This document shows, piece after piece, positions 1 through 8,281 of a stretch of DNA of 64,000 nt; positions within the stretch are counted from its first letter, which is position 1, and each line of letters begins with the position of its first letter. Position numbers and translations under genes: made by a program. Below the pieces are notes generated by a model, which was not told where the DNA came from, did not search any database, and saw nothing but the letters and a program-made list of their open reading frames with translations. The stretch lies in the NCBI RefSeq assembly GCF_032716425.1, contig NZ_CP090419.1, forward strand, positions 3,531,001 through 3,595,000, written 5' to 3'. Source of the DNA: Pseudoalteromonas sp. N1230-9. Its GTDB lineage: Bacteria; Pseudomonadota; Gammaproteobacteria; Enterobacterales; Alteromonadaceae.

Positions 1-451
1 CGCGAATTGACTCACCCAAGCTGCCTTTCGCAATAGACACATAGCGCTCACCTCTTAGTGCAGCTTGGCTATCACCCCCAACCATGTGCTTACCCAGCTT
101 ATTAGCATCAGGATGAACAATACGTGTTGTTTGGCTATCGCCAATAACGATAAAACTTGCTTCCGTTAATTCACGAATTTGCTCTATTTCAATATTAAGC
201 TTTGCGTGGTCTTTTTGTGTTAGTAACGCTTTTTGTACATCATCTCGCGATGCAATGCTCGTTGCTAACGCCAGTGCCTTGTCACCCATGTGACTATGTA
301 GACTCTGCGCTGTGATCTGATACACCAAAGCGCCAAACAACACAGCTTGTAAAACACATAGACCAGTAACCCAAATAATGAGTCGTGTTTCTAAGCGCTT
401 TGGCTTTTTAACCATATGCTGAAATGGGTTTAGCTTATTGGTGTATCTCAT
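1..451 (-). CDS. Sensor histidine kinase, CitA/DcuS-like (N-terminal part only)
   Basis: The frame is open from an ATG at 451 to the left edge, so only about 150 N-terminal residues are seen and the kinase core is outside the window. One membrane segment follows a basic stretch (KKPKRLETRL). The periplasmic part has a VIGDSQTTRIVHP stretch and a KHMVGGD stretch, the pattern of the extracytoplasmic sensor domain of CitA, DcuS and DctS kinases, which bind di- and tricarboxylates. An AGGCGG Shine-Dalgarno sits just before the ATG. The gene begins 14 bases after tctA ends, so it is probably cotranscribed with the porin and tctCBA genes and may sense the transported acid. Family assignment is from sequence resemblance; the ligand is unknown. 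Confidence 0.75.
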   Translation of the reverse strand, partial: MRYTNKLNPFQHMVKKPKRLETRLIIWVTGLCVLQAVLFGALVYQITAQSLHSHMGDKALALATSIASRDDVQKALLTQKDHAKLNIEIEQIRELTEASFIVIGDSQTTRIVHPDANKLGKHMVGGDSQAALRGERYVSIAKGSLGESIR

Positions 452-465
452 CTTACCGCCTTGTG

Positions 466-2004
466 CTACGCATGCTGCTGTGCTTGCGTGGCTGCTTTTT
501 CTTTACGACGTTGGACAATATAATCTTTCAATGGGAACAACAACACTAAGATTGAAATTACGAAAATACTGAGTGTTAATGGGCGGTCCCATAAAAAGCT
601 CAGCGAGCCATCTGAAATCATCATCGCACGACGGAAATTTCGCTCAATCATATCGCCAAGTATAAAGCCAAGTAACAAAGGTGCCATCGGGAAAGCTAAC
701 AATCGAAGCACCAAGGCCACCAACGCAAAGCCCACCATCATAAATAAATCAAAGGTGTTAAACGACACTAAATAAACGCCAATTAAGCTAAAGAACAAAA
801 TCATCACGGTGAGCACCGATTTAGGCATAGCCAGCACTTTAGCAAAATATGGGATCAACGGCAGGTTCAGAATAAGCAGTACGATATTGCCAAAATACAT
901 ACTGACAATGACTGCCCAAAACACGCTTGGGTTTTCTTGCATTAACATAGGACCTGGTTGAATACCGTAGGCGATTAAGGCGCCTAACATAATCGCTGTC
1001 GTGCCAGAGCCCGGAATACCTAACGTAAGTAGCGGTACAAATGAGCCTGTACAGGCTGCATTATTAGCCGATTCAGGGGCTGCTAAGCCACGCATCGAGC
1101 CCTTACCAAATTTATCTTTCAGTGCCTTTGGAGCAAGGTTACGTTCAGTGGCGTAGGCCATAAAGCTGGCAATCGTCGCCCCTGCCCCTGGTAAAACACC
1201 GACAATAAAACCAAGTAAAGATGAGCGGCCAACCACTGGAGCCATGTCTTTGACTTCTTCTTTAGTCAGTTTTGTTGAACCAATTTTTGGCGTATCAGGA
1301 TCATCCAATTTTTTATCTGGCTCAGCTTCAGGGCGCGCCACATTAATCAGTGCCTCAGCCAACGCAAACGTTGCCATTGCCACTAATAAAAAACTAATGC
1401 CATCTAATAAATCGGCTTGGCCAAAGGTAAAACGTTCAGTACCCGAAGACGGATCAATCCCTACCGTTGCAAGCATTAAACCAAATACCGTCATCATCAT
1501 AGCTTTTAAAAATTGCCCTTTATTAGAGAATGCGGCAATGGCCGTTAAGCCTAAAAACATTAGTACAACATAATCAGGTGATTGGAAACTTAATGATACT
1601 TTCGCTAATAATGGCGCAGCCACCATCAGTAAAATGGCGCCAATGGTCCCGCCAATAAAGGACGCATAGGCTGCAATAGCCAGAGCTTTACCTGCCTTAC
1701 CTTGTTTTGCTAGCGGGTAACCATCAAACGATGACGCTACCGTCCCCGCAACCCCAGGCGCATTAATCAAAATAGAAGACGTAGAGCCACCAAATATAGC
1801 GCCGTAGTAAACACCGGCCATTAAAATCATGCCCGAATCAGCACCAATGCTGTAAGTGATCGGGATCATCAATGCAATCGCAGTAATTGGACCAAGTCCA
1901 GGTAGCATACCGATGAAGGTGCCAACAAAGCAGCCAACAATCACATATAACAAGTTGTTCCAGTCGAGTACGGTCGACAAACCTAACATAATTCCATCAA
2001 GCAT
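466..2004 (-). CDS. tctA: Tripartite tricarboxylate transporter, large membrane subunit TctA
   Basis: The 512-residue polytopic inner-membrane protein has the family's usual length of about 500. The N-terminal GCFVGTFIGMLPGLGPITA segment and the internal GFIVGVLPGAGATIA segment are the duplicated TctA signature (GxLPGLGP / GxLPGAG). TctA is the transport channel that works with TctB and the periplasmic binding protein TctC to import carboxylic acids using the ion gradient. It starts 3 bases after tctB ends and is followed by the CitA-like kinase, which places it fourth in a porin-tctC-tctB-tctA-kinase operon. The substrate cannot be read from sequence; the neighbouring ketone-body genes suggest a short-chain hydroxy- or keto-acid as one possibility. 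Confidence 0.95.
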   Translation of the reverse strand: MLDGIMLGLSTVLDWNNLLYVIVGCFVGTFIGMLPGLGPITAIALMIPITYSIGADSGMILMAGVYYGAIFGGSTSSILINAPGVAGTVASSFDGYPLAKQGKAGKALAIAAYASFIGGTIGAILLMVAAPLLAKVSLSFQSPDYVVLMFLGLTAIAAFSNKGQFLKAMMMTVFGLMLATVGIDPSSGTERFTFGQADLLDGISFLLVAMATFALAEALINVARPEAEPDKKLDDPDTPKIGSTKLTKEEVKDMAPVVGRSSLLGFIVGVLPGAGATIASFMAYATERNLAPKALKDKFGKGSMRGLAAPESANNAACTGSFVPLLTLGIPGSGTTAIMLGALIAYGIQPGPMLMQENPSVFWAVIVSMYFGNIVLLILNLPLIPYFAKVLAMPKSVLTVMILFFSLIGVYLVSFNTFDLFMMVGFALVALVLRLLAFPMAPLLLGFILGDMIERNFRRAMMISDGSLSFLWDRPLTLSIFVISILVLLFPLKDYIVQRRKEKAATQAQQHA

Positions 2005-2007
2005 AAC

Positions 2008-2472
2008 TTAACTCCACAGGTTGCCAGGTACTAAGTAAATGCCCAGTACTTGTGTCATTAAAAACCAAAAAACCACGGCCACAGGCACAGAGGCAAACAA
2101 CAACACCGTTTTACGGCGTTCGCCCATAATAAAAAAGCCAGCAATTAAAAAGGCACTGGTGGCAATTAAAAAACCAAACGGCTCGAGCATGGCGCTATAG
2201 GCAACCATTAACACTAACAGTGCAAAGGTACGTAGTAAGTTGCCCTTACTAAGTAGCTCTGCTTTTTCTGCTGGTGCTTGCTTTAATAAATTGGCACCAA
2301 TTGATAGTACACACACCACAATACCGAATACGGCATACACTTTAGGTAAGGTTGCAGAAGTAACGCTTTCGTACTCTTCAAATGGCATGAGTGGAATTTG
2401 CCAAGCCACAAGGGCGTAAAGGGTAAAGAGGACCAAGAATAAACTTGGTCCAATTAGTTCACGGTTTAACAT
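2008..2472 (-). CDS. tctB: Tripartite tricarboxylate transporter, small membrane subunit TctB
   Basis: A 154-residue protein with four predicted membrane segments, which is the usual size and topology of TctB. It forms the membrane complex with TctA. It sits between tctC (13-base gap) and tctA (3-base gap) on the same strand, the standard gene order of this transporter. The family is divergent in sequence, so the call rests on topology, size and position as much as on residues. The ATG at 2472 is used. Confidence 0.9.
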   Translation of the reverse strand: MLNRELIGPSLFLVLFTLYALVAWQIPLMPFEEYESVTSATLPKVYAVFGIVVCVLSIGANLLKQAPAEKAELLSKGNLLRTFALLVLMVAYSAMLEPFGFLIATSAFLIAGFFIMGERRKTVLLFASVPVAVVFWFLMTQVLGIYLVPGNLWS

Positions 2473-2485
2473 TAAAAAGTCCCAA

Positions 2486-3457
2486 CTAACCTAGTCTACG
2501 AATAAAACCAAGCTCTTCCATGACCACTTTTAGCTGTGCTTCCTGCTGCTCAAGCGCTTTAATAAACGCTTCTTTCTCTTGAAACAGGTTTAACCAACCA
2601 TTACGCGCACGAACCGCTTCCCACTCAGGTGTTGCTTGTAATTTACGCAACTTTTCTGTGTACTGGGCTAGTTTGTCTGCTGGTAAATCTGGGGTTGCAA
2701 AAAAGCCGCGCCAGTTTACGAATTCCATGTCGTAACCTAGCGACTTTAAGGTTGGAATTTCAGGATAATCCGGTAAAGCATCTGCTGAAGTCACAGCTAA
2801 AATACGCGCTTGACCGCCATTGGCGACTTCGAGTGCTTCACTTAAGCCCGTTGAAAGTAAGTTGACCTCACCCGACAACAAGCCTGCTTTCGCTTTACCA
2901 CCCGCATCGTATGGAATGTAACGTAATCGACGACCATCAATACCCGCCGCCTTCACAGCTTGTGCTGCCACTAAGTGATCCATACTGCCGCGCGCTGAAC
3001 CTCCCGCCACTTTTACAGAGCCTGGATCTTTTTTCATTGCATCAATGACGTCTTGCCATGTTTTATAAGGCGAATCATTACGTACAACAAACGCGCCGTA
3101 ATCAGCAATCATGCTGGCAACTGGCGTTAAATCACGATAGCTGTAAGGAATTTTGCCTGATAATGCGCGCAGAACGATAGGCGTTGAGTTCACCATCAAC
3201 ATATCGCCTTTTTTAGTGCCCGACTCAATCAAATAAGCAATCGCACGGCCACCGCCGCCACCCGACATATTTTGAAACGACGCATTATCTTCAATCCCCG
3301 CTTTTACCATGGCTTCACCCACACCACGGGCAGTGGTATCCCAACCCCCACCTGGACCACCAGGTACTAAAAAGTGTAAGTCAGCTAACGCCAACGGGCT
3401 GGTTACTAATAACGAGGCTGCTAATAAAGAGCTCTTAATTGATTTAAACATAGTCAT
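2486..3457 (-). CDS. tctC: Tripartite tricarboxylate transporter substrate-binding protein TctC (Bug family)
   Basis: A periplasmic solute receptor of 323 residues. A signal peptide (SSLLAASLLVTSPLALA) is followed directly by LHFLVPGGPGGGWD, the Gly-rich start of mature Bug/TctC proteins that binds a carboxylate group of the ligand. Residues such as NMSGGGGGRA, YIPYDAGGKA and EIPTLKSLGYD match family blocks. An in-frame TTG lies nine bases further upstream, but the ATG at 3457 has a GGAG Shine-Dalgarno nine bases before it and gives the better signal peptide. It is the first transporter gene after the porin, 12 bases from the porin stop. It should deliver the ligand to TctAB. Confidence 0.93.
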   Translation of the reverse strand: MTMFKSIKSSLLAASLLVTSPLALADLHFLVPGGPGGGWDTTARGVGEAMVKAGIEDNASFQNMSGGGGGRAIAYLIESGTKKGDMLMVNSTPIVLRALSGKIPYSYRDLTPVASMIADYGAFVVRNDSPYKTWQDVIDAMKKDPGSVKVAGGSARGSMDHLVAAQAVKAAGIDGRRLRYIPYDAGGKAKAGLLSGEVNLLSTGLSEALEVANGGQARILAVTSADALPDYPEIPTLKSLGYDMEFVNWRGFFATPDLPADKLAQYTEKLRKLQATPEWEAVRARNGWLNLFQEKEAFIKALEQQEAQLKVVMEELGFIRRLG

Positions 3458-3469
3458 AATGCACAACTC

Positions 3470-4711
3470 CTAAAATAAGTACTGCATACGAGCGCTGATG
3501 CCCATACCTGAATCTTCATCACCTACCAGCGAAGAAGCGCCTGCACCATCAACATCGCTGTAAATCAGGTTGCCCATAAACTTAATATCGCTGCTTAGGT
3601 AATATGATGTGCCTAACGTATAAGTAGTTACGTCTGTGCCTTGGTCTTTACTGCTGGCATTCATTTGTGAAACACGAGCCACCAGCTCCCATGCATCTTT
3701 AATCCCTTTTGGCTGAACAAATAACGCAGAGCCCGCTTTGTAATTGCGCTGCTGACCACCCAAGAAGTAACTGGCAGAAACATGAAAACCATCAAAGCGC
3801 TCACCATCTAATACATTGCTACTATCCACCGTATCGAGGTAACGGCTGGCATATTCAGCCTCTAGCGTGAATGCATTCGCTTGGTAGGCAAATTCAAGGC
3901 CTGTTTGCGACATACTATCTAGCGCTGCCGTTTCACCGCCTACCGCGTAATCCACTAAGCGCACATTGGTTTCACGCACTTCACCGCGGGCAAAACGAGC
4001 GCTTAAATCATTACCGCCCATATCGCGATAAGAGTGCCAAGCACCTAAATGAATCACATCACCAGGCGCCGCACTTGACCACGTTAAGCGACCTGTTACA
4101 GCCAATGTGAGTTTGTCGTCTTCGTCATGGCCTGATGCACCAAACGCATCATTTTTGTAAACACCTACGGCATAACGTAAGCCTGAGTCCTTAAAGTATT
4201 GATAAGCTGAAATACCCCAACGGAAGAAAGGTGAGAAGGTATTAGCAAGGGTGCTGCGCTCAATGGTGTTAATGTGCTTAGAACTGGTTAGTGCATTGAG
4301 CGACATGTCTTCACGAATTTTACCGGCTTTTACTTTTAAGCCGTTGTCGAATGCATAACGAACACGGGCTAAAACAATTTCAGCCGTGCCTTCTGCAAAT
4401 TCGAGTAATAGTTTGTGATCCCAGTTACCATGTTCACTTTCAACATAAGTACGGATACGTCGAGGAAAGAAGTCGCTGCCTCCAGCGCCATCATTGTCGG
4501 CATTGTAAGCGCCGTCAAAATAGTTGTAATCAAGCTGTACGCGACCACCAAATTCTAGGTTAAAGCCGCTAGATGTTTTTAATGAGTCCACTTCTTTTTG
4601 AAGTGCATCGAGTTGTTGCTGTAGTTGTTCAGTGTCGCTTTGTGCGAATGCTGATGTACTTGCTAACGCCGCTGCAACGGCTAAAGCGAGCTGTGTGTTA
4701 CTTGCTTTCAT
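3470..4711 (-). CDS. Outer-membrane porin, phosphate-selective (OprP/OprO) type
   Basis: 413 residues: a signal peptide ending ALASTSAFA, a short coiled coil (TEQLQQQLDALQKEVDSLK) and then a beta-barrel ending in a C-terminal Phe (QYLF), as expected for an outer-membrane barrel. The GGRVQLDYNYFDG start of the barrel is typical of the porin O/P family (PF07396). Members carry phosphate, polyphosphate or other anions, and members are often paired with substrate-specific transporters. Here it begins the operon that continues into tctCBA, so it probably lets the TctC ligand cross the outer membrane. The 219-base space upstream likely has its own promoter and separates it from scoB. Confidence 0.88.
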   Translation of the reverse strand: MKASNTQLALAVAAALASTSAFAQSDTEQLQQQLDALQKEVDSLKTSSGFNLEFGGRVQLDYNYFDGAYNADNDGAGGSDFFPRRIRTYVESEHGNWDHKLLLEFAEGTAEIVLARVRYAFDNGLKVKAGKIREDMSLNALTSSKHINTIERSTLANTFSPFFRWGISAYQYFKDSGLRYAVGVYKNDAFGASGHDEDDKLTLAVTGRLTWSSAAPGDVIHLGAWHSYRDMGGNDLSARFARGEVRETNVRLVDYAVGGETAALDSMSQTGLEFAYQANAFTLEAEYASRYLDTVDSSNVLDGERFDGFHVSASYFLGGQQRNYKAGSALFVQPKGIKDAWELVARVSQMNASSKDQGTDVTTYTLGTSYYLSSDIKFMGNLIYSDVDGAGASSLVGDEDSGMGISARMQYLF

Positions 4712-4849
4712 GAATTACTCCACACCAGATTATAATTATTTGTTGTCGTTGATCGGCCGACTGCAAATGGCGATCTGGTTTGGAGCTTAGTGTTAACGAT
4801 AGATTAACGAAATGTTTAGGAGGTAAGTTGCATTGATGATAATAAATGG

Positions 4850-4880
4850 CTTTTTGCTCATAAAATTCATGAACAAAAAG
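4850..4880. promoter_or_regulatory. Inverted repeat between scoB and the porin gene
   Basis: CTTTTTGCTCAT and ATGAACAAAAAG form a 12-base inverted repeat (one G-U type mismatch) around a 7-base loop in the 219-base space between scoB and the porin operon. No T-tract follows the hairpin on the minus strand, so it is a weak intrinsic terminator at best. It could be a regulator's operator for the porin/tct operon. A nearby imperfect palindrome TACTA-GGGT-TTAGTA lies at about 4887-4901. Confidence 0.35.
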
Positions 4881-4930
4881 CACATTACTAGGGTTTAGTA
4901 TAAAATTCAGTCAAATTAGGAGCTTAATTG

Positions 4931-5590
4931 CTAACTAAAGGTCATTTCAGGTACATCTTCAGAGACAATAAGCTTACCTTGTGTCTTGGCTATAATCTCA
5001 TCGACTGAGACTCCTGGGGCACGCTCTAATAAATAAAATGCACCGTCTTTAATTTCTAACAATGCCAAATCGGTGATCACTTTATTGATACAACCAACCC
5101 CAGTTAGCGGTAAACTACATTCTGTCAGCAGTTTTGACTCGCCATGCTTGTTGGCATGGGTCATAGTACAAATAATGTTTTTAGCACCGGCCACTAAATC
5201 CATTGCACCGCCCATCCCTTTAACCAACTTTTTCGGGATCATCCAACTGGCAATGTTGCCGTTTTGGTCCACTTCAAACGCACCAAGCACAGTTAAATCA
5301 ACATGCCCACCTCGGATCATGGCAAAGCTTTCTGCGGAGCTAAAAATAGCCGCCCCCGTTGCAGCGGTGACCGTTTCTTTACCTGCGTTGATCATATCGG
5401 CATCAACTTGGTCTGCACTTGGGTATGGCCCCATACCGAGTAAACCATTTTCAGATTGCAGCATCACTTCGATGCCATCAGGGACATAATTAGCGACCAA
5501 GGTTGGAATTCCTATACCTAAGTTAACGTAGTAACCATCCTGTAGTTCCATCGCCACGCGTTTAGCGATTTGTTCTCGTGATAATGCCAT
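4931..5590 (-). CDS. scoB: Succinyl-CoA:3-ketoacid CoA-transferase, subunit B
   Basis: A 219-residue beta subunit of a class I CoA-transferase. SENGLLGMGPYP contains the catalytic glutamate that forms the glutamyl-CoA intermediate, and GGHVDLTVLGAFEVD and WMIPKKLVKGMGGAMDL are family blocks. With ScoA it moves CoA from succinyl-CoA to acetoacetate, giving acetoacetyl-CoA for thiolysis to acetyl-CoA. It is the last gene of a tight five-gene run (permease, esterase, bdh, scoA, scoB), 11 bases after scoA. That context makes acetoacetate from 3-hydroxybutyrate the likely substrate. Confidence 0.95.
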   Translation of the reverse strand: MALSREQIAKRVAMELQDGYYVNLGIGIPTLVANYVPDGIEVMLQSENGLLGMGPYPSADQVDADMINAGKETVTAATGAAIFSSAESFAMIRGGHVDLTVLGAFEVDQNGNIASWMIPKKLVKGMGGAMDLVAGAKNIICTMTHANKHGESKLLTECSLPLTGVGCINKVITDLALLEIKDGAFYLLERAPGVSVDEIIAKTQGKLIVSEDVPEMTFS

Positions 5591-5601
5591 CAGCGTGCTC
5601 C

Positions 5602-6309
5602 TTATTGATTTTCTTGCTTAGTGGTAACTTTCTCGATGCGTTTTTCAAATTCACCTTTAATTACCCGGTCAATATAGATACCCGGCGTGTGAATTTGGCT
5701 TGGTTCTAGCTCCCCTGGCTCAACAATTTCTTCAACTTCAAGAACCGTAATTTTGCCTGCGGTTGCTGCCATCGGGTTAAAGTTCATCGCCGTATGACGA
5801 TAAATACAGTTACCGTAACGATCAGCTTTCCACGCTTTAACAATCGCAAAGTCGCCAGTAATACTTGGCTCCAATAAATAGTCACGGCCATTAATATTGC
5901 GTGTTTCTTTACCGTCAGCTACTGGGGTACCGACACCAGTAGCGGTATAAAATGCAGGAATGCCCGCACCGCCAGCTCGCATTTTTTCAGCGAGAGTGCC
6001 TTGCGGTGTGAGCTCAACTTCCAGTTCACCATTTAATAGTTGCTGCTCAAATAGCGCGTTTTCACCAACGTAAGAGGCAACCATCTTGCTAATTTGTTTG
6101 TCTTCAAGCAGCACGCCTAAACCAAAACCATCAACACCACAGTTATTCGATACCACCGTTAAGCCACGGGTGCCTTGACGTTTAATTTGCGCAATCAAGC
6201 CTTCAGGAATACCGCATAAACCAAAACCACCGGCTATCACAGTCATGCCATCTTCAAGGCCAGCCATTGCTTCGCTGTAACTTGTAACTACTTTATCAAA
6301 CCCTGCCAT
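5602..6309 (-). CDS. scoA: Succinyl-CoA:3-ketoacid CoA-transferase, subunit A
   Basis: The 235-residue alpha subunit of the heteromeric transferase. [18 protein letters not shown] is the CoA-transferase signature near the N terminus, and [24 protein letters not shown] and [14 protein letters not shown] are conserved family stretches. It is encoded between bdh (9-base gap) and scoB (11-base gap). The order bdh-scoA-scoB next to a GntP permease resembles the Bacillus subtilis yxjC-scoA-scoB-yxjF ketone-body cluster, known from general literature. It activates acetoacetate with CoA in the cytoplasm. Confidence 0.95.
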   Translation of the reverse strand: MAGFDKVVTSYSEAMAGLEDGMTVIAGGFGLCGIPEGLIAQIKRQGTRGLTVVSNNCGVDGFGLGVLLEDKQISKMVASYVGENALFEQQLLNGELEVELTPQGTLAEKMRAGGAGIPAFYTATGVGTPVADGKETRNINGRDYLLEPSITGDFAIVKAWKADRYGNCIYRHTAMNFNPMAATAGKITVLEVEEIVEPGELEPSQIHTPGIYIDRVIKGEFEKRIEKVTTKQENQ

Positions 6310-6318
6310 TGGCTCCTC

Positions 6319-7080
6319 CTATTGTGCAGTCCAACCGCCATCAATGGCGATTGCTTGGGCGGTAATATTGCGTGCTGCATCGGCCATTAAAAAGCTAATG
6401 GTATGCAGGATCTCATCTAAGCCAATAAATGCTTTTTTCGGCATCGGTGCTAGCATAATCGTGTCGATCACTTGTTGCTCAGAAATGTCATGCTCTTTAG
6501 CTTGCGAAGCAATTTGTTGCTCCACAAGCGGCGTTTTTACATACGCAGGGCACACGGTATTAATGGTGATATTGGCATCATTAGTTTCAAGTGCCATGGT
6601 TTTAGCAAAGCCGATTAAGCCATGTTTGGCAGCGACATAAGCCGACTTATATTTAGATGCCACCATGGCATGAATTGAGCCAATATTAATGATGCGACCA
6701 AAATCTTGCTCACGCATGCGAGGGAGTACGGCCTTGGTCATCATCGCAGGGCCAACGAGCATAACTTGTTGCAAGAACTGCCATTTATCTGCCGGAAAAT
6801 CTTCAAGCTTTGCAACGTGCTGAATACCCGCATTATTAATAAGTACATCAATTGGCTGATTAAGCTCAGTGAAAAACTGCTCTATTGCATCACTATCAGC
6901 CACATTAAGTGCATACCCTTCGGCGCTGCCACCTTGCTCAACAATGCCTGCCGCCGCTTGTTGTGCTGCTTGCTGATTTAAATCAGTAACAATAATAGTG
7001 TGACCTTGCATCGCCAGTTGCTGTGCAACATATAATCCAATACCACTGGCTGCACCGGTAATTAAAACCGTTCTGCTCAT
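6319..7080 (-). CDS. bdhA: 3-hydroxybutyrate dehydrogenase (SDR family)
   Basis: A 253-residue classical short-chain dehydrogenase. TGAASGIG near the N terminus is the NAD(P)-binding glycine motif, NNAG follows at about residue 87, the catalytic Ser is in NIGSIHAMVASKYKS and the catalytic Tyr and Lys in YVAAKHG. The VCPAYVKTPLVEQQI stretch is characteristic of bacterial 3-hydroxybutyrate dehydrogenases. It oxidises D-3-hydroxybutyrate to acetoacetate with NAD+, which the ScoAB enzyme encoded just downstream then activates. The gene lies 4 bases after the esterase gene. Confidence 0.9.
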   Translation of the reverse strand: MSRTVLITGAASGIGLYVAQQLAMQGHTIIVTDLNQQAAQQAAAGIVEQGGSAEGYALNVADSDAIEQFFTELNQPIDVLINNAGIQHVAKLEDFPADKWQFLQQVMLVGPAMMTKAVLPRMREQDFGRIINIGSIHAMVASKYKSAYVAAKHGLIGFAKTMALETNDANITINTVCPAYVKTPLVEQQIASQAKEHDISEQQVIDTIMLAPMPKKAFIGLDEILHTISFLMADAARNITAQAIAIDGGWTAQ

Positions 7081-7084
7081 CGGG

Positions 7085-8272
7085 CTACTCCTCTAAAAAC
7101 TCACTGATAAGCTGCGCTTTAGGGGCTATTGAGAAGATGCCATCAAGGTGTCCCCAGCCCCCTTCAATTTCTGAAATCTCAACGTCTTTACCTGCCGCTT
7201 TCATGGTGTCAAACACTGTACGCATGTTTTCAGGGCGAAGCAGTAAGTCGTTCGTTGCGGGTAGCAATAATGTTTTGGCAGAGACATTTTTAAGTGCCGT
7301 TGTTAAATCACTTTGCATGCCAGCGGTAAATAGTTGTGATGCCCGGACCAAATAAAGTACATGGTTGGCATCTTGCGTTTTCGCTCGTGCCATTGCCCGC
7401 TCAGCTAATACTTGGTTTAACTTAGGCAAGGTACGAATATCTTTTAATGCGCCTTCATCTAATACGTTAAAGTCAGGGAAGCTCGCGTTATAAATAATGG
7501 GATGCATCGCATCTTGCGTAATATTAAGCATGGTTGCCGCTAAGCCATCTAGCGGGCGCTCTTTGCCGTAGTAATTACCTTGCTGCCAGTTTTTATCTAA
7601 ACGAATTGGTAACGCCCATTTTTCAAGTGCAGCGACTGTCCATGCATCCATCGTTGCAGCGCCAATCACATGAATTAAACGCTCTACTTTATCTGGATAA
7701 CGTGTTGCCCACTCAAGTGCTTGAAACGACCCCATTGATGCGCCCATCACAGCATGTAATTTAGTGATACCTAGGCTGTCGAGTAAACGCTTTTGCACAT
7801 TAACAAAGTCAGTAATCGTGACCACAGGAAAATCTAAACCGTAAGGTTTGCCTGTTTTTGGATTAGTTGACGCAGGACCTGTGGTGATTACATTTTCATC
7901 ATGCCAGTTGGCATTCACTAAGGTATCTGAGCTAATCACATAATATTTATTCGTATCGATAGCTTTACCTGGGCCGATAATCGCATCCCAATAACCCGGT
8001 AGGGCGTCATCCGCTTTATATTTACCTGCGGCATGAGACGTACCAGAGAAGTAATGAGTGATTAAAATCACGTTATCTTTATTGGCGTTTAGTTTTCCGT
8101 AACTTTCCCAGCCAATGTCCACTTGCTCTAAGGTCACACCAGACACAGTGGTAAAATCTTTTGTTGTAAAATGCTGTTTTTCCACCAGCATGGTGTCGGC
8201 TTTGTTTGCAGCGCCAAACGCGGTGCTACTAAATACAACCAGCCATAGCAAAATTATTAATTTGGTTTTCAT
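7085..8272 (-). CDS. Secreted alpha/beta-hydrolase, MetX (homoserine O-acetyltransferase)-like esterase
   Basis: 395 residues with a clear signal peptide (LIILLWLVVFSSTAFG), so it acts in the periplasm or outside. The nucleophile elbow is VMGASMGSFQALEWATRYP, which with LLLPATNDLLLRPE (acid region) and GWGHLDG (His region) gives the Ser-Asp-His triad of the MetX-like fold. Cytoplasmic MetX makes O-acetylhomoserine, but an exported copy inside a ketone-body operon is unlikely to do that. An esterase that frees 3-hydroxybutyrate from an ester or oligomer is a plausible role, but this is inference. It is 9 bases after the permease gene and 4 before bdh. Confidence 0.8.
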   Translation of the reverse strand: MKTKLIILLWLVVFSSTAFGAANKADTMLVEKQHFTTKDFTTVSGVTLEQVDIGWESYGKLNANKDNVILITHYFSGTSHAAGKYKADDALPGYWDAIIGPGKAIDTNKYYVISSDTLVNANWHDENVITTGPASTNPKTGKPYGLDFPVVTITDFVNVQKRLLDSLGITKLHAVMGASMGSFQALEWATRYPDKVERLIHVIGAATMDAWTVAALEKWALPIRLDKNWQQGNYYGKERPLDGLAATMLNITQDAMHPIIYNASFPDFNVLDEGALKDIRTLPKLNQVLAERAMARAKTQDANHVLYLVRASQLFTAGMQSDLTTALKNVSAKTLLLPATNDLLLRPENMRTVFDTMKAAGKDVEISEIEGGWGHLDGIFSIAPKAQLISEFLEE

Positions 8273-8281
8273 TGCTGTTCC

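Noticed and set aside
1244..1573. Plus-strand open frame of about 109 codons opposite tctA
   Set aside because: It is antisense to a clear transporter gene, has biased Ser/Ala/Ile content from the opposite frame, and has no Shine-Dalgarno or family match.
5073..5489. Plus-strand open frame of about 138 codons opposite scoB
   Set aside because: It overlaps the complete scoB gene on the other strand, and the protein has no recognisable domain.
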